DNA of 64,000 nucleotides, taken from NCBI GenBank assembly GCA_038216655.1, contig JBBQPZ010000017.1:1-64000 (forward strand), written 5' to 3'. This DNA comes from JAFDWR01 sp038216655. GTDB lineage: Bacteria; Armatimonadota; Fimbriimonadia; Fimbriimonadales; Fimbriimonadaceae. This document shows positions 39,767-47,335 of this stretch, in pieces. The notes beneath the pieces were generated by a model. It made no database searches, had not been told where the DNA came from, and saw nothing but the letters and a program-made list of their open reading frames with translations. Position 1 is the stretch's first letter. Each line of letters starts with the position of its first letter. Made by a program: the position numbers and the translations under genes.

Positions 39767-40312
39767 TTGTCTCCATTTGGATCTATTTGGCGGGCCAGTG
39801 TCCAATGCAGATTCGATTCCGCAAAGTCATGCCGCAAAGGGGATCACCACCGCTACGACATGTTAGGGCTTCCGTCTGTTCCTTGTTCTATCGGATACTG
39901 AGCCCGCCCGATGGTCGAACAGCGACCTGTTGCTCAGGACCTAAGCAAATCTCAAGGCGGTTCAATCTGTCCGACACTAGTGCACTCAGATTAACCTCGA
40001 CCCTGGTAGGCATTTCAATATCCGTAACCTGACTGGGTTCCGGGCGCTAGACATGGTCAGAAAAGGAAGAACCGCAGGCCCTACCAGTCTCCCTTCTATC
40101 TCGACGTGAGCGGCTTCTTCGACCCGAAAACCCGGGATGTGCGGAGGCGTAAGGGCGCTGGCAGCCCCGAGCGGGCTGGCTCCCGTATTGACGACGCTTT
40201 CGCCGTCGGCGATGTTGCGGACATCAAACGGCCGACTCTATTCACAGCGGGTTCTGCCGCAATTTCCGGTGATCTTCAACTCGTGGCGGGATCCTAGAGT
40301 CCAACAGTATTG
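39767..40312. other. Island stretch without a recognisable gene
   Basis: Frames here are short and resemble no family. One of 63 codons (40106-40297) has an unusual composition and no ribosome site. This is probably decayed mobile-element DNA. Confidence 0.35.
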
Positions 40313-40507
40313 ATGACGACTTTGACGCCAGCGGCCAAATTTGCACGAGCCCTCTACGAACTCAATTGTCCGGAAGAGATTTTCGACGTGACGGTCGACA
40401 GCGACCTTATGGACGACGTCGAGACGGAGCTTGGCTTATTGGGGTGCGCGGTGGAGCGCTACGAGTTCAAGAGCATTCTAAGGGTGTATTGCCTCGGGGG
40501 CAGGTGA
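40313..40507 (+). CDS. Small uncharacterised protein at the island's right end
   Basis: The 64-residue product (MTTLTPAAKFARALYELNCPEEIFDVTVDSDLMDDVETELGLLGC...) is acidic, with a plausible helix-strand pattern and no membrane segment. It ends 20 bp before the right attachment copy. No Shine-Dalgarno is clear. The likely coding nature rests on composition only. Confidence 0.45.
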   Translation: MTTLTPAAKFARALYELNCPEEIFDVTVDSDLMDDVETELGLLGCAVERYEFKSILRVYCLGGR

Positions 40508-40527
40508 GTTCGGTGTAGGTCACCGGA

Positions 40528-40557
40528 GCGAGTTCGAATCTATCCCCTGGCACCACG
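40528..40557 (+). other. Right attachment-site copy (displaced tRNA-Leu 3' end)
   Basis: It differs from the tRNA end at three positions, two of which break the acceptor and T-stem pairing expected with the intact 5' half, as expected for the unselected copy. It bounds the island on its right. Confidence 0.65.
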
Positions 40558-40570
40558 TTGTTGAACCCAT

Positions 40571-40609
40571 AAGGGGCTCGATCCAGTCCGGATTGAGCCC
40601 CTTACTTTT
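40571..40609 (+). terminator. Second copy of the tRNA-Leu terminator
   Basis: AAGGGGCTCGATCC and GGATTGAGCCCCTT form a 14-bp stem with one mismatch, followed by ACTTTTG. It is part of the same duplication as the right attachment copy. The rest of the gap to 40750 shows no gene. Confidence 0.7.
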
Positions 40610-40750
40610 GGGGGAATCATGGTTTTGACCCCCGTCAAGGAATCTCAATCTTGCGAGTGGCCTGATTTCTGAAGACAACGTTCATTGCGAGCACTGTGCC
40701 GGTGGTGATTTGGCGGGGCGCATTGGCATAAGAGTCTCATCCAAAGGGCC

Positions 40751-43700
40751 ATGGACTTGGGTGTCCGCGAAGACCCATGTGATACGATGATCCATAGGAT
40801 CTTTCCCTCAATGAAGGCAGCCAAAGCGAATTGGGCACTTAACCTCTTCGGGAAGCTGAGCGTGGTGGGTCATAGCCAATCCCTGGACCAGTTCAGCACC
40901 AAGCGATCCACTTACCTTTTGGCTCGGCTGGCACTCTCTCACCGCCGAGCATTCACCCGCACGGATGCTGCCGAACTGCTTTGGCCCGATGACTTCTTCG
41001 ATGCGACGCGACTACGACTCCGCCAAGAGCTAACTCGGCTCAGACGCAGCCTTGGTCCCGCGCGCGATATCCTGCACACCGATGAAGAGTGGATTCGACT
41101 GGCCGGAGATGAACTGGAGATTGACGTTCGTTCTTTCGAGGAGTTCTTTCAAGCCGAACGAAAGGAAAGGAATCCGGAGCTTCGGGAAGGGTATTGCCGC
41201 GAGGCAATCGCCCTTTCGACGGAGCCCTTCCTGGAGGGTTATGAAGAGGATTGGATCGACGTCGAGCGCGCACGCCTGGCTCAGATCCGTTACTCGATCC
41301 TCATCGATCTCGCCGGGCTCCAATCAAGCCGCGGAGACCATGAAGCCGCTCTGGCAACCGCCAATGAGGCGATCGTGGTTGACCCTGGCCGTGAAGCGGG
41401 CCACCTGCTCGCCATGCAAGAACTGGGCAAGCTTGGCCATCCCTCCGATGCGCTCGGCCAGTATCAGCAACTCAAACGAGTGCTTAGGGATGAATATGCC
41501 GAGGCGCCGTCGCAAGATGCGGAGAGAGTCGCAAGCGAATTGCGAGAACCTAAGTTGGCGGTCGAGCCGCGCGCGGTCGGCGACGGGCTCAACTTCACGG
41601 TTCCCGCCTCGACCGAGCCGATCTACGGCCGCGACGAGATGCTCAACCATCTGCGCCGTCTTCTTGACCCCAACGAGTCCGCCCATCGCCTTGTCTCGTT
41701 GATTGGGCCGGGAGGAATTGGAAAGACGCGCCTTGCCATGCAAGCCGCAATGCTCCTTCGGAGCAGCTACTCCTGCCGTGTGGGTTGGATTAACCTCGCT
41801 GACATCGGCGATCCCGCAAGCATTCCCACCGCCGTCGCCGCCGCCCTCGGAGTTACCCTTGGGCCGAGTTCTGATCCCGCCGAACGGATTGCCGCCCTCC
41901 TCCCGACTGAACCCACTTTGCTCGTCCTCGACAACTTGGAGAACCTAGTGCCCGACGGCCTCACTCATGTCCGCGCCCTCTCAGAGGCCCGGCCCGCCCT
42001 ACGGCTTCTCATGACGTCGCGAGTGGCTCTCAATCTGGCCGGCGAGCGACTTGTTACCGTTGGGCCGCTCCCCCTTCCAAAGGAAGAAGACTCCATCGAA
42101 CAACCCGCGATACGGGTCCTTCTCGAAGGTCTTCTCGCCGAGCCAGACTTCAAGGAGCCGGATCGCACCGAGTTTGCCGTCCTTCGCCAGATCGCGGAAA
42201 AGCTCGAAGGGATCCCGCTGGCACTGCAACTTGCCTCGGGCCAGCTTCGCGTGGTCGCGCCGTCCGATCTGCTGGGTCAGCTAGGGATGCGACTCGACAT
42301 TGTCAATCGCAGGGTCGATGCGCCGGAGCGGCACCGCACAATCCGAACCACCATCGCGGGGAGTTTCCAAGTGCTGCCACCCGACCTACAGAAGGTAATG
42401 GGGCGGCTTTCCGTGTTTCGTGGCGGGTGGAATCAAGCGGCGGCCGCATCTGTCTGCGAATTCGAAGATCCTCTCCCCGCGCTGGAGACACTGCTGGATT
42501 ACTCGCTCATACGAGTCGACCGCGAAGACAAGGGCCTGCGCTTCCGGATGCTTGAGGGCATCCGGGATTACGTGATGGAGACGATTCCGGCAGGGGACCT
42601 CAGTGAGGCGCATGCAAAACATGCTCAATGGCTTATCCACCTTGGGCGGCCAGAAATGTGGCGCGACCAGACTGCGGAAACGCTCGAACACTTCAAGACG
42701 ATCGATCTTGAGCGCGACAACATTCGCGAAGCGGCTCGATACTCCTTGGAGCACGACCTCGAGAGTGCCGTCGCCCTCGGCGCGACATTCGGAAGTTATT
42801 GGGTCAGCCGCTCACTGGTTCGAGAGGCAAAGGCGTTCTACGCAGCTCTTTTCGAGCACCTGCCAGATCTTCCGGTAACTGCCTCCCTCGCGAGAGTGAG
42901 CTATTGCGAAGCTCAGACTCTCTACATCCTGCAGGCGTTCACACCCGGCGACTCCGGCCTCGGAGTCTCCCAAAGAACCGCGCGGCTTTGCCAAGAGACC
43001 GGACTCGATGTTGAGTACGCGATGTGCCTGGTGCAACAGTCGCGCACCGAATTCATGGCGGGCCAGTTTGACGAAAGTCTGGCCCTCATCAGCGAGGCTG
43101 AAAAGCTGCTCGAGAAGCTGGATTCTCCTCACGACTTGGCGACCGCAAATCAGAACCGAGCGATGGTTCTTTACTACCAGGGTCAAGTGCGCGTGGCAAT
43201 TGCCAATATGGAGGCGGCCATGTCCCTGATCGGCGTGGCGAAGGTGCCGTTCCATCAAGTCCAGAATTCGATGATGCTGAGCTTCATGTATCTGGAGGTC
43301 GGCGAACTCTCGAAGTCGAAGGACAGCGCCTACCGGGCCCTGGAACTGGCCGAGTCGTACGGGTTTAGCCAGTTCATTCCCATGATTCAGGAAGCTTGTG
43401 GCAAGGTTGCTCAGGCGGAGGGTGACCTGGATTTGGCCGCCCAGTGGTACCGCGTCTCGGCGAGCAGTTGGGACGTTTTTGGCAACGTCTATCAGCACGC
43501 GGACCAACTTCATTTGCTGGCCCGGGTCCACCTCGCTCGGAAGGATCCCCAAGCTGCGTTGCCCCTCATCACCGAAGCCGCGCGCATGTGGGAGGGCAAG
43601 GGCATGGTGGCGGTGGTTCCCTGCACCCTCACTTCGATGGCTAAGACCTACCTGTTGCTGGGCGATGCTCGCCAAGCGGCCCGTTACATGGGCGTGGTGA

Positions 43701-43864
43701 AAGCAATCCCGACTCCGACTCGTGACAGCGGGATGGCGTCCGAAGCCACCTACGTCGCCGAGATTGTTCAGGACCTCGAAGCGGCTCTTGGCGCGGATGA
43801 AGTGGTGAAGATCTTCGCCGACTCGCCTGATCTCGAAACCGCCCTACAAGAAGCCTTCCACTGA
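40751..43864 (+). CDS. BTAD-domain transcriptional regulator with AAA ATPase and TPR domains
   Basis: The 1037-residue protein has a winged-helix DNA-binding domain (ALNLFGKLSVVGHS..., STYLLARLALSHRRAFTRTDAAELLW...RLRLRQELTRLRRSLG). A BTAD domain follows near 120-245 (EDWIDVERARLAQIRYSILIDLAGL...AATANEAIVVDPGREAGHLLAM). Next comes an AAA/NB-ARC module with Walker A GPGGIGKT near 319-326 and Walker B LLVLDNLE near 393, then a TPR-like C-terminus from about 640. Such SARP/AfsR-like proteins activate promoters with direct repeats spaced 11 bp. Just such repeats lie 100-140 bp downstream of its stop. ATG at 40787 is an alternative start. Confidence 0.88.
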   Translation: MDLGVREDPCDTMIHRIFPSMKAAKANWALNLFGKLSVVGHSQSLDQFSTKRSTYLLARLALSHRRAFTRTDAAELLWPDDFFDATRLRLRQELTRLRRSLGPARDILHTDEEWIRLAGDELEIDVRSFEEFFQAERKERNPELREGYCREAIALSTEPFLEGYEEDWIDVERARLAQIRYSILIDLAGLQSSRGDHEAALATANEAIVVDPGREAGHLLAMQELGKLGHPSDALGQYQQLKRVLRDEYAEAPSQDAERVASELREPKLAVEPRAVGDGLNFTVPASTEPIYGRDEMLNHLRRLLDPNESAHRLVSLIGPGGIGKTRLAMQAAMLLRSSYSCRVGWINLADIGDPASIPTAVAAALGVTLGPSSDPAERIAALLPTEPTLLVLDNLENLVPDGLTHVRALSEARPALRLLMTSRVALNLAGERLVTVGPLPLPKEEDSIEQPAIRVLLEGLLAEPDFKEPDRTEFAVLRQIAEKLEGIPLALQLASGQLRVVAPSDLLGQLGMRLDIVNRRVDAPERHRTIRTTIAGSFQVLPPDLQKVMGRLSVFRGGWNQAAAASVCEFEDPLPALETLLDYSLIRVDREDKGLRFRMLEGIRDYVMETIPAGDLSEAHAKHAQWLIHLGRPEMWRDQTAETLEHFKTIDLERDNIREAARYSLEHDLESAVALGATFGSYWVSRSLVREAKAFYAALFEHLPDLPVTASLARVSYCEAQTLYILQAFTPGDSGLGVSQRTARLCQETGLDVEYAMCLVQQSRTEFMAGQFDESLALISEAEKLLEKLDSPHDLATANQNRAMVLYYQGQVRVAIANMEAAMSLIGVAKVPFHQVQNSMMLSFMYLEVGELSKSKDSAYRALELAESYGFSQFIPMIQEACGKVAQAEGDLDLAAQWYRVSASSWDVFGNVYQHADQLHLLARVHLARKDPQAALPLITEAARMWEGKGMVAVVPCTLTSMAKTYLLLGDARQAARYMGVVKAIPTPTRDSGMASEATYVAEIVQDLEAALGADEVVKIFADSPDLETALQEAFH

Positions 43865-43971
43865 GCGGCGGTTCTTCGAATCACCGCTGGCCCTGAAGTG
43901 TCACTCGGTGCCGTTGCAGATCGAGCCTAGTGAATCGCAGGTTCAGGCCGATTTGCTCCCTCCGTCGTCAT

Positions 43972-44010
43972 GTCACGACCCCGTCATCCATTTGTCACGC
44001 CCGGTGTCGT
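43972..44010 (+). promoter_or_regulatory. Likely BTAD operator: GTCA repeats with 11-bp spacing
   Basis: GTCA begins at 43972, 43983 and 43994, exactly one helical turn apart, and a GTCG follows at 44006. The units read GTCACGACCCC, GTCATCCATTT and GTCACGCCCGG. A possible -10 box TAGAGA (44026-44031) follows, without a -35 box, as in promoters activated by SARP/BTAD regulators. It lies between the BTAD gene and the PEP-CTERM gene. Confidence 0.6.
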
Positions 44011-44076
44011 GAACCGTAACGCGGCTAGAGAATCATGGAGCCTGACTTGATTGAAAGGAGATTCCATAAGCAGACC

Positions 44077-44820
44077 ATGCAACAACAACACCGCCCCCTT
44101 CGCCTCGTTCCCTCCGTCCTTGCGATCGCCCTGGCGGCCGCCTGCAGCGCCCAGGTGAGCAATGTCACCTCTCAGCTCGCCCACAACAACGTAGAGCGGG
44201 GCTTTGATGCAACCAACACCGAATTCGGCTTCACGCAGCAGTTCGTGATCGCTCCGAATCCACCCACTACGTTCCTCCAGTCGCCCGCCACGGACGTAGT
44301 CCTCGTCAACCCGTTAACGGGTGGAGCGGCCGAACTTAAAGCCCAGACAACCATCTCCGGGAACCTCAGTGTCACGGCGACCTCGGCGTCGGTAAGTGGC
44401 TCGGGGTTGTGCGGGTCCGACGTGATATCGCGGGATGGAACGAGCAGCTACCAGAGCGTGCCGGCAACTGAAGCTGACTTGTCACTGCACTTAGCTTCCG
44501 CGGAGACGGTGACCTTCGCGGTGAACGACTTTGTCCAAACCAACGGCGGGCTTTGCGTGTATGGAATCGACAACACGCTCGTCGACGCGTTCACCACAAA
44601 CGGGAATCACTCGTTCTCGGCCACTATTGGTGCTGGGGACCACGGCGTGTTCCTGTATTTCTTCGCGAACTCGATTATCGGAACTCCGGGCGAAGTCTCT
44701 ACTTCGGCCAACGGCAATTACAGCATCACCGTCGACACCCGACCGGTGCCGGAACCGGCATCGATGAGCGTGCTCGGCCTTGGCGTGATCGCGCTGATTC
44801 GCCGCCGCCGAAAGGGCTAG
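44077..44820 (+). CDS. PEP-CTERM sorting-domain protein
   Basis: The 247-residue product has a signal peptide (MQQQHRPLRLVPSVLAIALAAACSAQ) and a beta-rich body. A C-terminal sorting signal follows: VPEPASMSVLGLGVIALIRRRRKG, i.e. the PEP motif, a membrane helix and an Arg cluster, for exosortase-type processing at the cell surface. ATG 44077 fits the signal peptide and lies behind AGGAG, though 16 nt away. ATG 44035 lies where transcription would start from the proposed promoter and is less likely. Function beyond surface display is unknown. Confidence 0.85.
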   Translation: MQQQHRPLRLVPSVLAIALAAACSAQVSNVTSQLAHNNVERGFDATNTEFGFTQQFVIAPNPPTTFLQSPATDVVLVNPLTGGAAELKAQTTISGNLSVTATSASVSGSGLCGSDVISRDGTSSYQSVPATEADLSLHLASAETVTFAVNDFVQTNGGLCVYGIDNTLVDAFTTNGNHSFSATIGAGDHGVFLYFFANSIIGTPGEVSTSANGNYSITVDTRPVPEPASMSVLGLGVIALIRRRRKG

Positions 44821-44829
44821 GAGGGTTGT

Positions 44830-44863
44830 CTACGTCAGAGGCCCTTGAAAGCCTCTGACGTAG
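44830..44863 (+). terminator. Strong terminator after the PEP-CTERM gene
   Basis: CTACGTCAGAGGC and GCCTCTGACGTAG form a perfect 13-bp stem with an 8-nt loop, followed by TTCC. Confidence 0.8.
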
Positions 44864-44906
44864 TTCCAGTCATACTCAGACACCCCTTCTCGCTGGGGTG
44901 GACCTG

Positions 44907-46028
44907 ATGCTGATGACCCCACTCACTCGCGCTCTTGGGTTGCTTGCGTTCCTGCTGGGTCCGGCGAAGGCTCTGCTTGGTGCCAGCACGCCTGTAAACG
45001 ATCCGAACATCGCATTCAGCCCCTACAACTGGTACCGGTCCGGCACCGCGTTCGCCCAAACACCCAACCCGGGTGCCTACCTCAAGCTCGGATTCTCTGG
45101 GTCAAGTATTGGCGTCAACCTCGACGTCTCGGCCCTTCAAGGGGTGCCCGCTTCGCACTACCCTGTCATCCGATACTCCGTGGATGGCGGCCCCGCGGTG
45201 ACGGTGCAGCTTTCGCCCACCACGAGTTCGCTCCCGTGCGCAAAGGGCCTGCGGCCGGGCAATCACTCGCTACTGCTTCAGTATGTAGCTGGCTACGTCT
45301 TCCTCGACTTCTGGACGCCGGTCAATGTTATCCGCGTGACCGGCTTCACTCTTGACGACGGCGCGTCGACAGTAGCCCCGATGAAGCAGCCCTTGATCGC
45401 GCTCTTCCTCGGTGACAGCATCACAAACGGCGACGACGACACCGCGACCTTTGCCAACGGGATCACCAACGCGGTCGACACTCAGGACGCAACGGTCGGC
45501 TACGCATCGGTGGTCGCCTCGGCGATCGGCGCGGAATACGGCATGGTTGCCTACGGCGGCGCTTCGTGGGATGGTCGTGCGGCAGACGGGCACACGCCGG
45601 GACTCATGACCTTCGCCACGATGCTGGACAGCCTGCACTCCCGCCTTGTCGACGGAAAGCTGTCGCCCGTCCCCACCGACATCTTCATCAATATGGGCGA
45701 GAACTCGGGACCCGGTAAGGGCGATGTGCAAAAGCTCCTTAGCGCTCTTAGAGCGGCCAGCAGCCCAAAGACTAACCTCTTCCTGATCGTCCCATTCTCC
45801 GGGAGGTCCCGGGATCCCCTAAGCGCTGGGTTCAACGACTACCGGGCGTGCGCCCGCCGAGACGATCATGCCTTCATGCTCGATCTTGGCGACAACACGT
45901 ATCTCACCGATGCCGGACCGACCATGCTGTCGGTCGACGGTCAACACCCACTCGCCACCTTGCATGGGCTACTCGGAGCTCAGCTCGTGAATCTCCGAGC
46001 CCAGAAACTGCGCGGCAAAGGTCGCTAG
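44907..46028 (+). CDS. Secreted SGNH/GDSL hydrolase (CE2-like esterase)
   Basis: From ATG 44907 the 373-residue product begins with a signal peptide (MLMTPLTRALGLLAFLLGPAKA). An N-terminal beta-sandwich of about 140 residues precedes the SGNH domain: block I LFLGDSITNGDDD holds the catalytic Ser, ENSGPG takes the place of the block III Asn region, and block V DGQHPLATLHG gives Asp and His. This two-part layout is that of family 2 carbohydrate esterases that deacetylate glycans. Starts at 44898 (GTG) or 44913 are possible. It overlaps the next gene's 3' end by 4 bp. Confidence 0.8.
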   Translation: MLMTPLTRALGLLAFLLGPAKALLGASTPVNDPNIAFSPYNWYRSGTAFAQTPNPGAYLKLGFSGSSIGVNLDVSALQGVPASHYPVIRYSVDGGPAVTVQLSPTTSSLPCAKGLRPGNHSLLLQYVAGYVFLDFWTPVNVIRVTGFTLDDGASTVAPMKQPLIALFLGDSITNGDDDTATFANGITNAVDTQDATVGYASVVASAIGAEYGMVAYGGASWDGRAADGHTPGLMTFATMLDSLHSRLVDGKLSPVPTDIFINMGENSGPGKGDVQKLLSALRAASSPKTNLFLIVPFSGRSRDPLSAGFNDYRACARRDDHAFMLDLGDNTYLTDAGPTMLSVDGQHPLATLHGLLGAQLVNLRAQKLRGKGR

Positions 46029-47248
46029 TTCGACTTCACTACGGAAGGATTGGCGGCCTTTAGCCTAAGCGACTTTGGCGTCAGGTTGTCGGTGACGACC
46101 GCTTTCCGAACTCCGGCTTCCAAGAGGACGTGCTCCTTGTCCTCCCGAAACTCGCAGCCGCGGAGCATCACGTTCCCGCCCGTCGCGCGGATCGCCGCCA
46201 GGCCTTTTCCGCGGCCGTCCCACTGCACGAACGTGCAGTCGCTGAATCCGACCGTCCCCGTACCCGCGATGTCGGCGATGCGATCACACGGACCCCAAAA
46301 AGCGCAGTTCGAGAACCGTACCACGCCCGAGTTACCCGCGTCTACCACGACCTGAATCGGGTTCGCCCCGTGGAACGAGGTGAACTCACCGTTCGTAATC
46401 AACAACCCAAACGGTGCCGCTTGCTCTACCTTCACCGCGACGTTGCAGTCGTCCGCGCCGATCCCCAGGAAGTTGCCGTTGCAAGCCCCCGCCTTCGAGG
46501 CGAGAAACCGGTAGCCAACGCCGTATCCGAAGGCGAAAGTGTTAAGCACGTATTCCCAGTCGGTACGCGAGAATACGAACGCTTCGCCATTCGCTTCCTG
46601 CCACTCGAACAGCTTCGGCTGCATGCTCCACCACGGATTGAAATGGACGTTCTCGATCCGCCCAATGTCATACACGCCGTCCACGTAGATTCCGCGCCGC
46701 AGCGGTTGCCCGCTCACGTTGCGGATCAAGTGCCGCTCGTTGTCGCTCGCGTCGATCCCGTTGTACGGGTTGAGTAGCTCGACGTCGAGCACCGCCGGGT
46801 TCTTCCCCCGCATGGCGATCGCCCATGGATACGGTTTCGGCACCTCCTTCGGGTCCTGCTTGGGATAGAAGATCACCACTCCCTTCAGGGTCGAATTCGT
46901 GTTGAGCGTCAGAAACGCCCCCGCTTCCGAGCCTTCTCCACCCTCGACCAGGAACGTCGAACCTCCATCGGTGGGCTTGGGCAGCCCGGGGTTTCGAACT
47001 CCGTTGTGACTGGGCACCGACTCCCAGGTGCCCTTGAGCGTCACGCCGTCCGGAACGTTCAACTTCCCGAGGAACACGTAGTTGCCCGAGCCGACGCTCA
47101 CCGGCAGGTTCTTCTTTGCCGCCGTGTCCAACGCACTCTGAAACGCCATTGTGTCGTCGGTGCGTCCGTCCCCTTTCGCCCCGAAGTCGAAAACGTCGAG
47201 CGAGGTCGGACCGAAGCGAACGAGAGTGGCGAGCAGGGCGGGAATCAT
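46025..47248 (-). CDS. Pectate-lyase-superfamily right-handed beta-helix protein
   Basis: The 407-residue product opens, after a short hydrophobic start, with VFDFGAKGDGRTDDTMAFQSALDTA, the classic opening of Pectate_lyase_3 beta-helix proteins (V-x-D-F-G-A-x-G-D-G-x-x-D-D-T-x-A). Helical coils follow (STLKGVVIFYP..., VRFSNCAFWGPCDRIADI..., FSDCTFVQWDGRGKGLAAI). Members bind or cleave acidic polysaccharides. It is convergent with the SGNH esterase, and both fit glycan handling outside the cell. The specific substrate is not evident. Confidence 0.83.
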   Translation of the reverse strand: MIPALLATLVRFGPTSLDVFDFGAKGDGRTDDTMAFQSALDTAAKKNLPVSVGSGNYVFLGKLNVPDGVTLKGTWESVPSHNGVRNPGLPKPTDGGSTFLVEGGEGSEAGAFLTLNTNSTLKGVVIFYPKQDPKEVPKPYPWAIAMRGKNPAVLDVELLNPYNGIDASDNERHLIRNVSGQPLRRGIYVDGVYDIGRIENVHFNPWWSMQPKLFEWQEANGEAFVFSRTDWEYVLNTFAFGYGVGYRFLASKAGACNGNFLGIGADDCNVAVKVEQAAPFGLLITNGEFTSFHGANPIQVVVDAGNSGVVRFSNCAFWGPCDRIADIAGTGTVGFSDCTFVQWDGRGKGLAAIRATGGNVMLRGCEFREDKEHVLLEAGVRKAVVTDNLTPKSLRLKAANPSVVKSN

Positions 47249-47335
47249 GACCCAAGCTTAGCGCGATCTTTAACCTGAGGATAGCGGACGGTTAACACCC
47301 GGTAATCGCCGGGCAGAACCGGGTAACTGTCAGGC

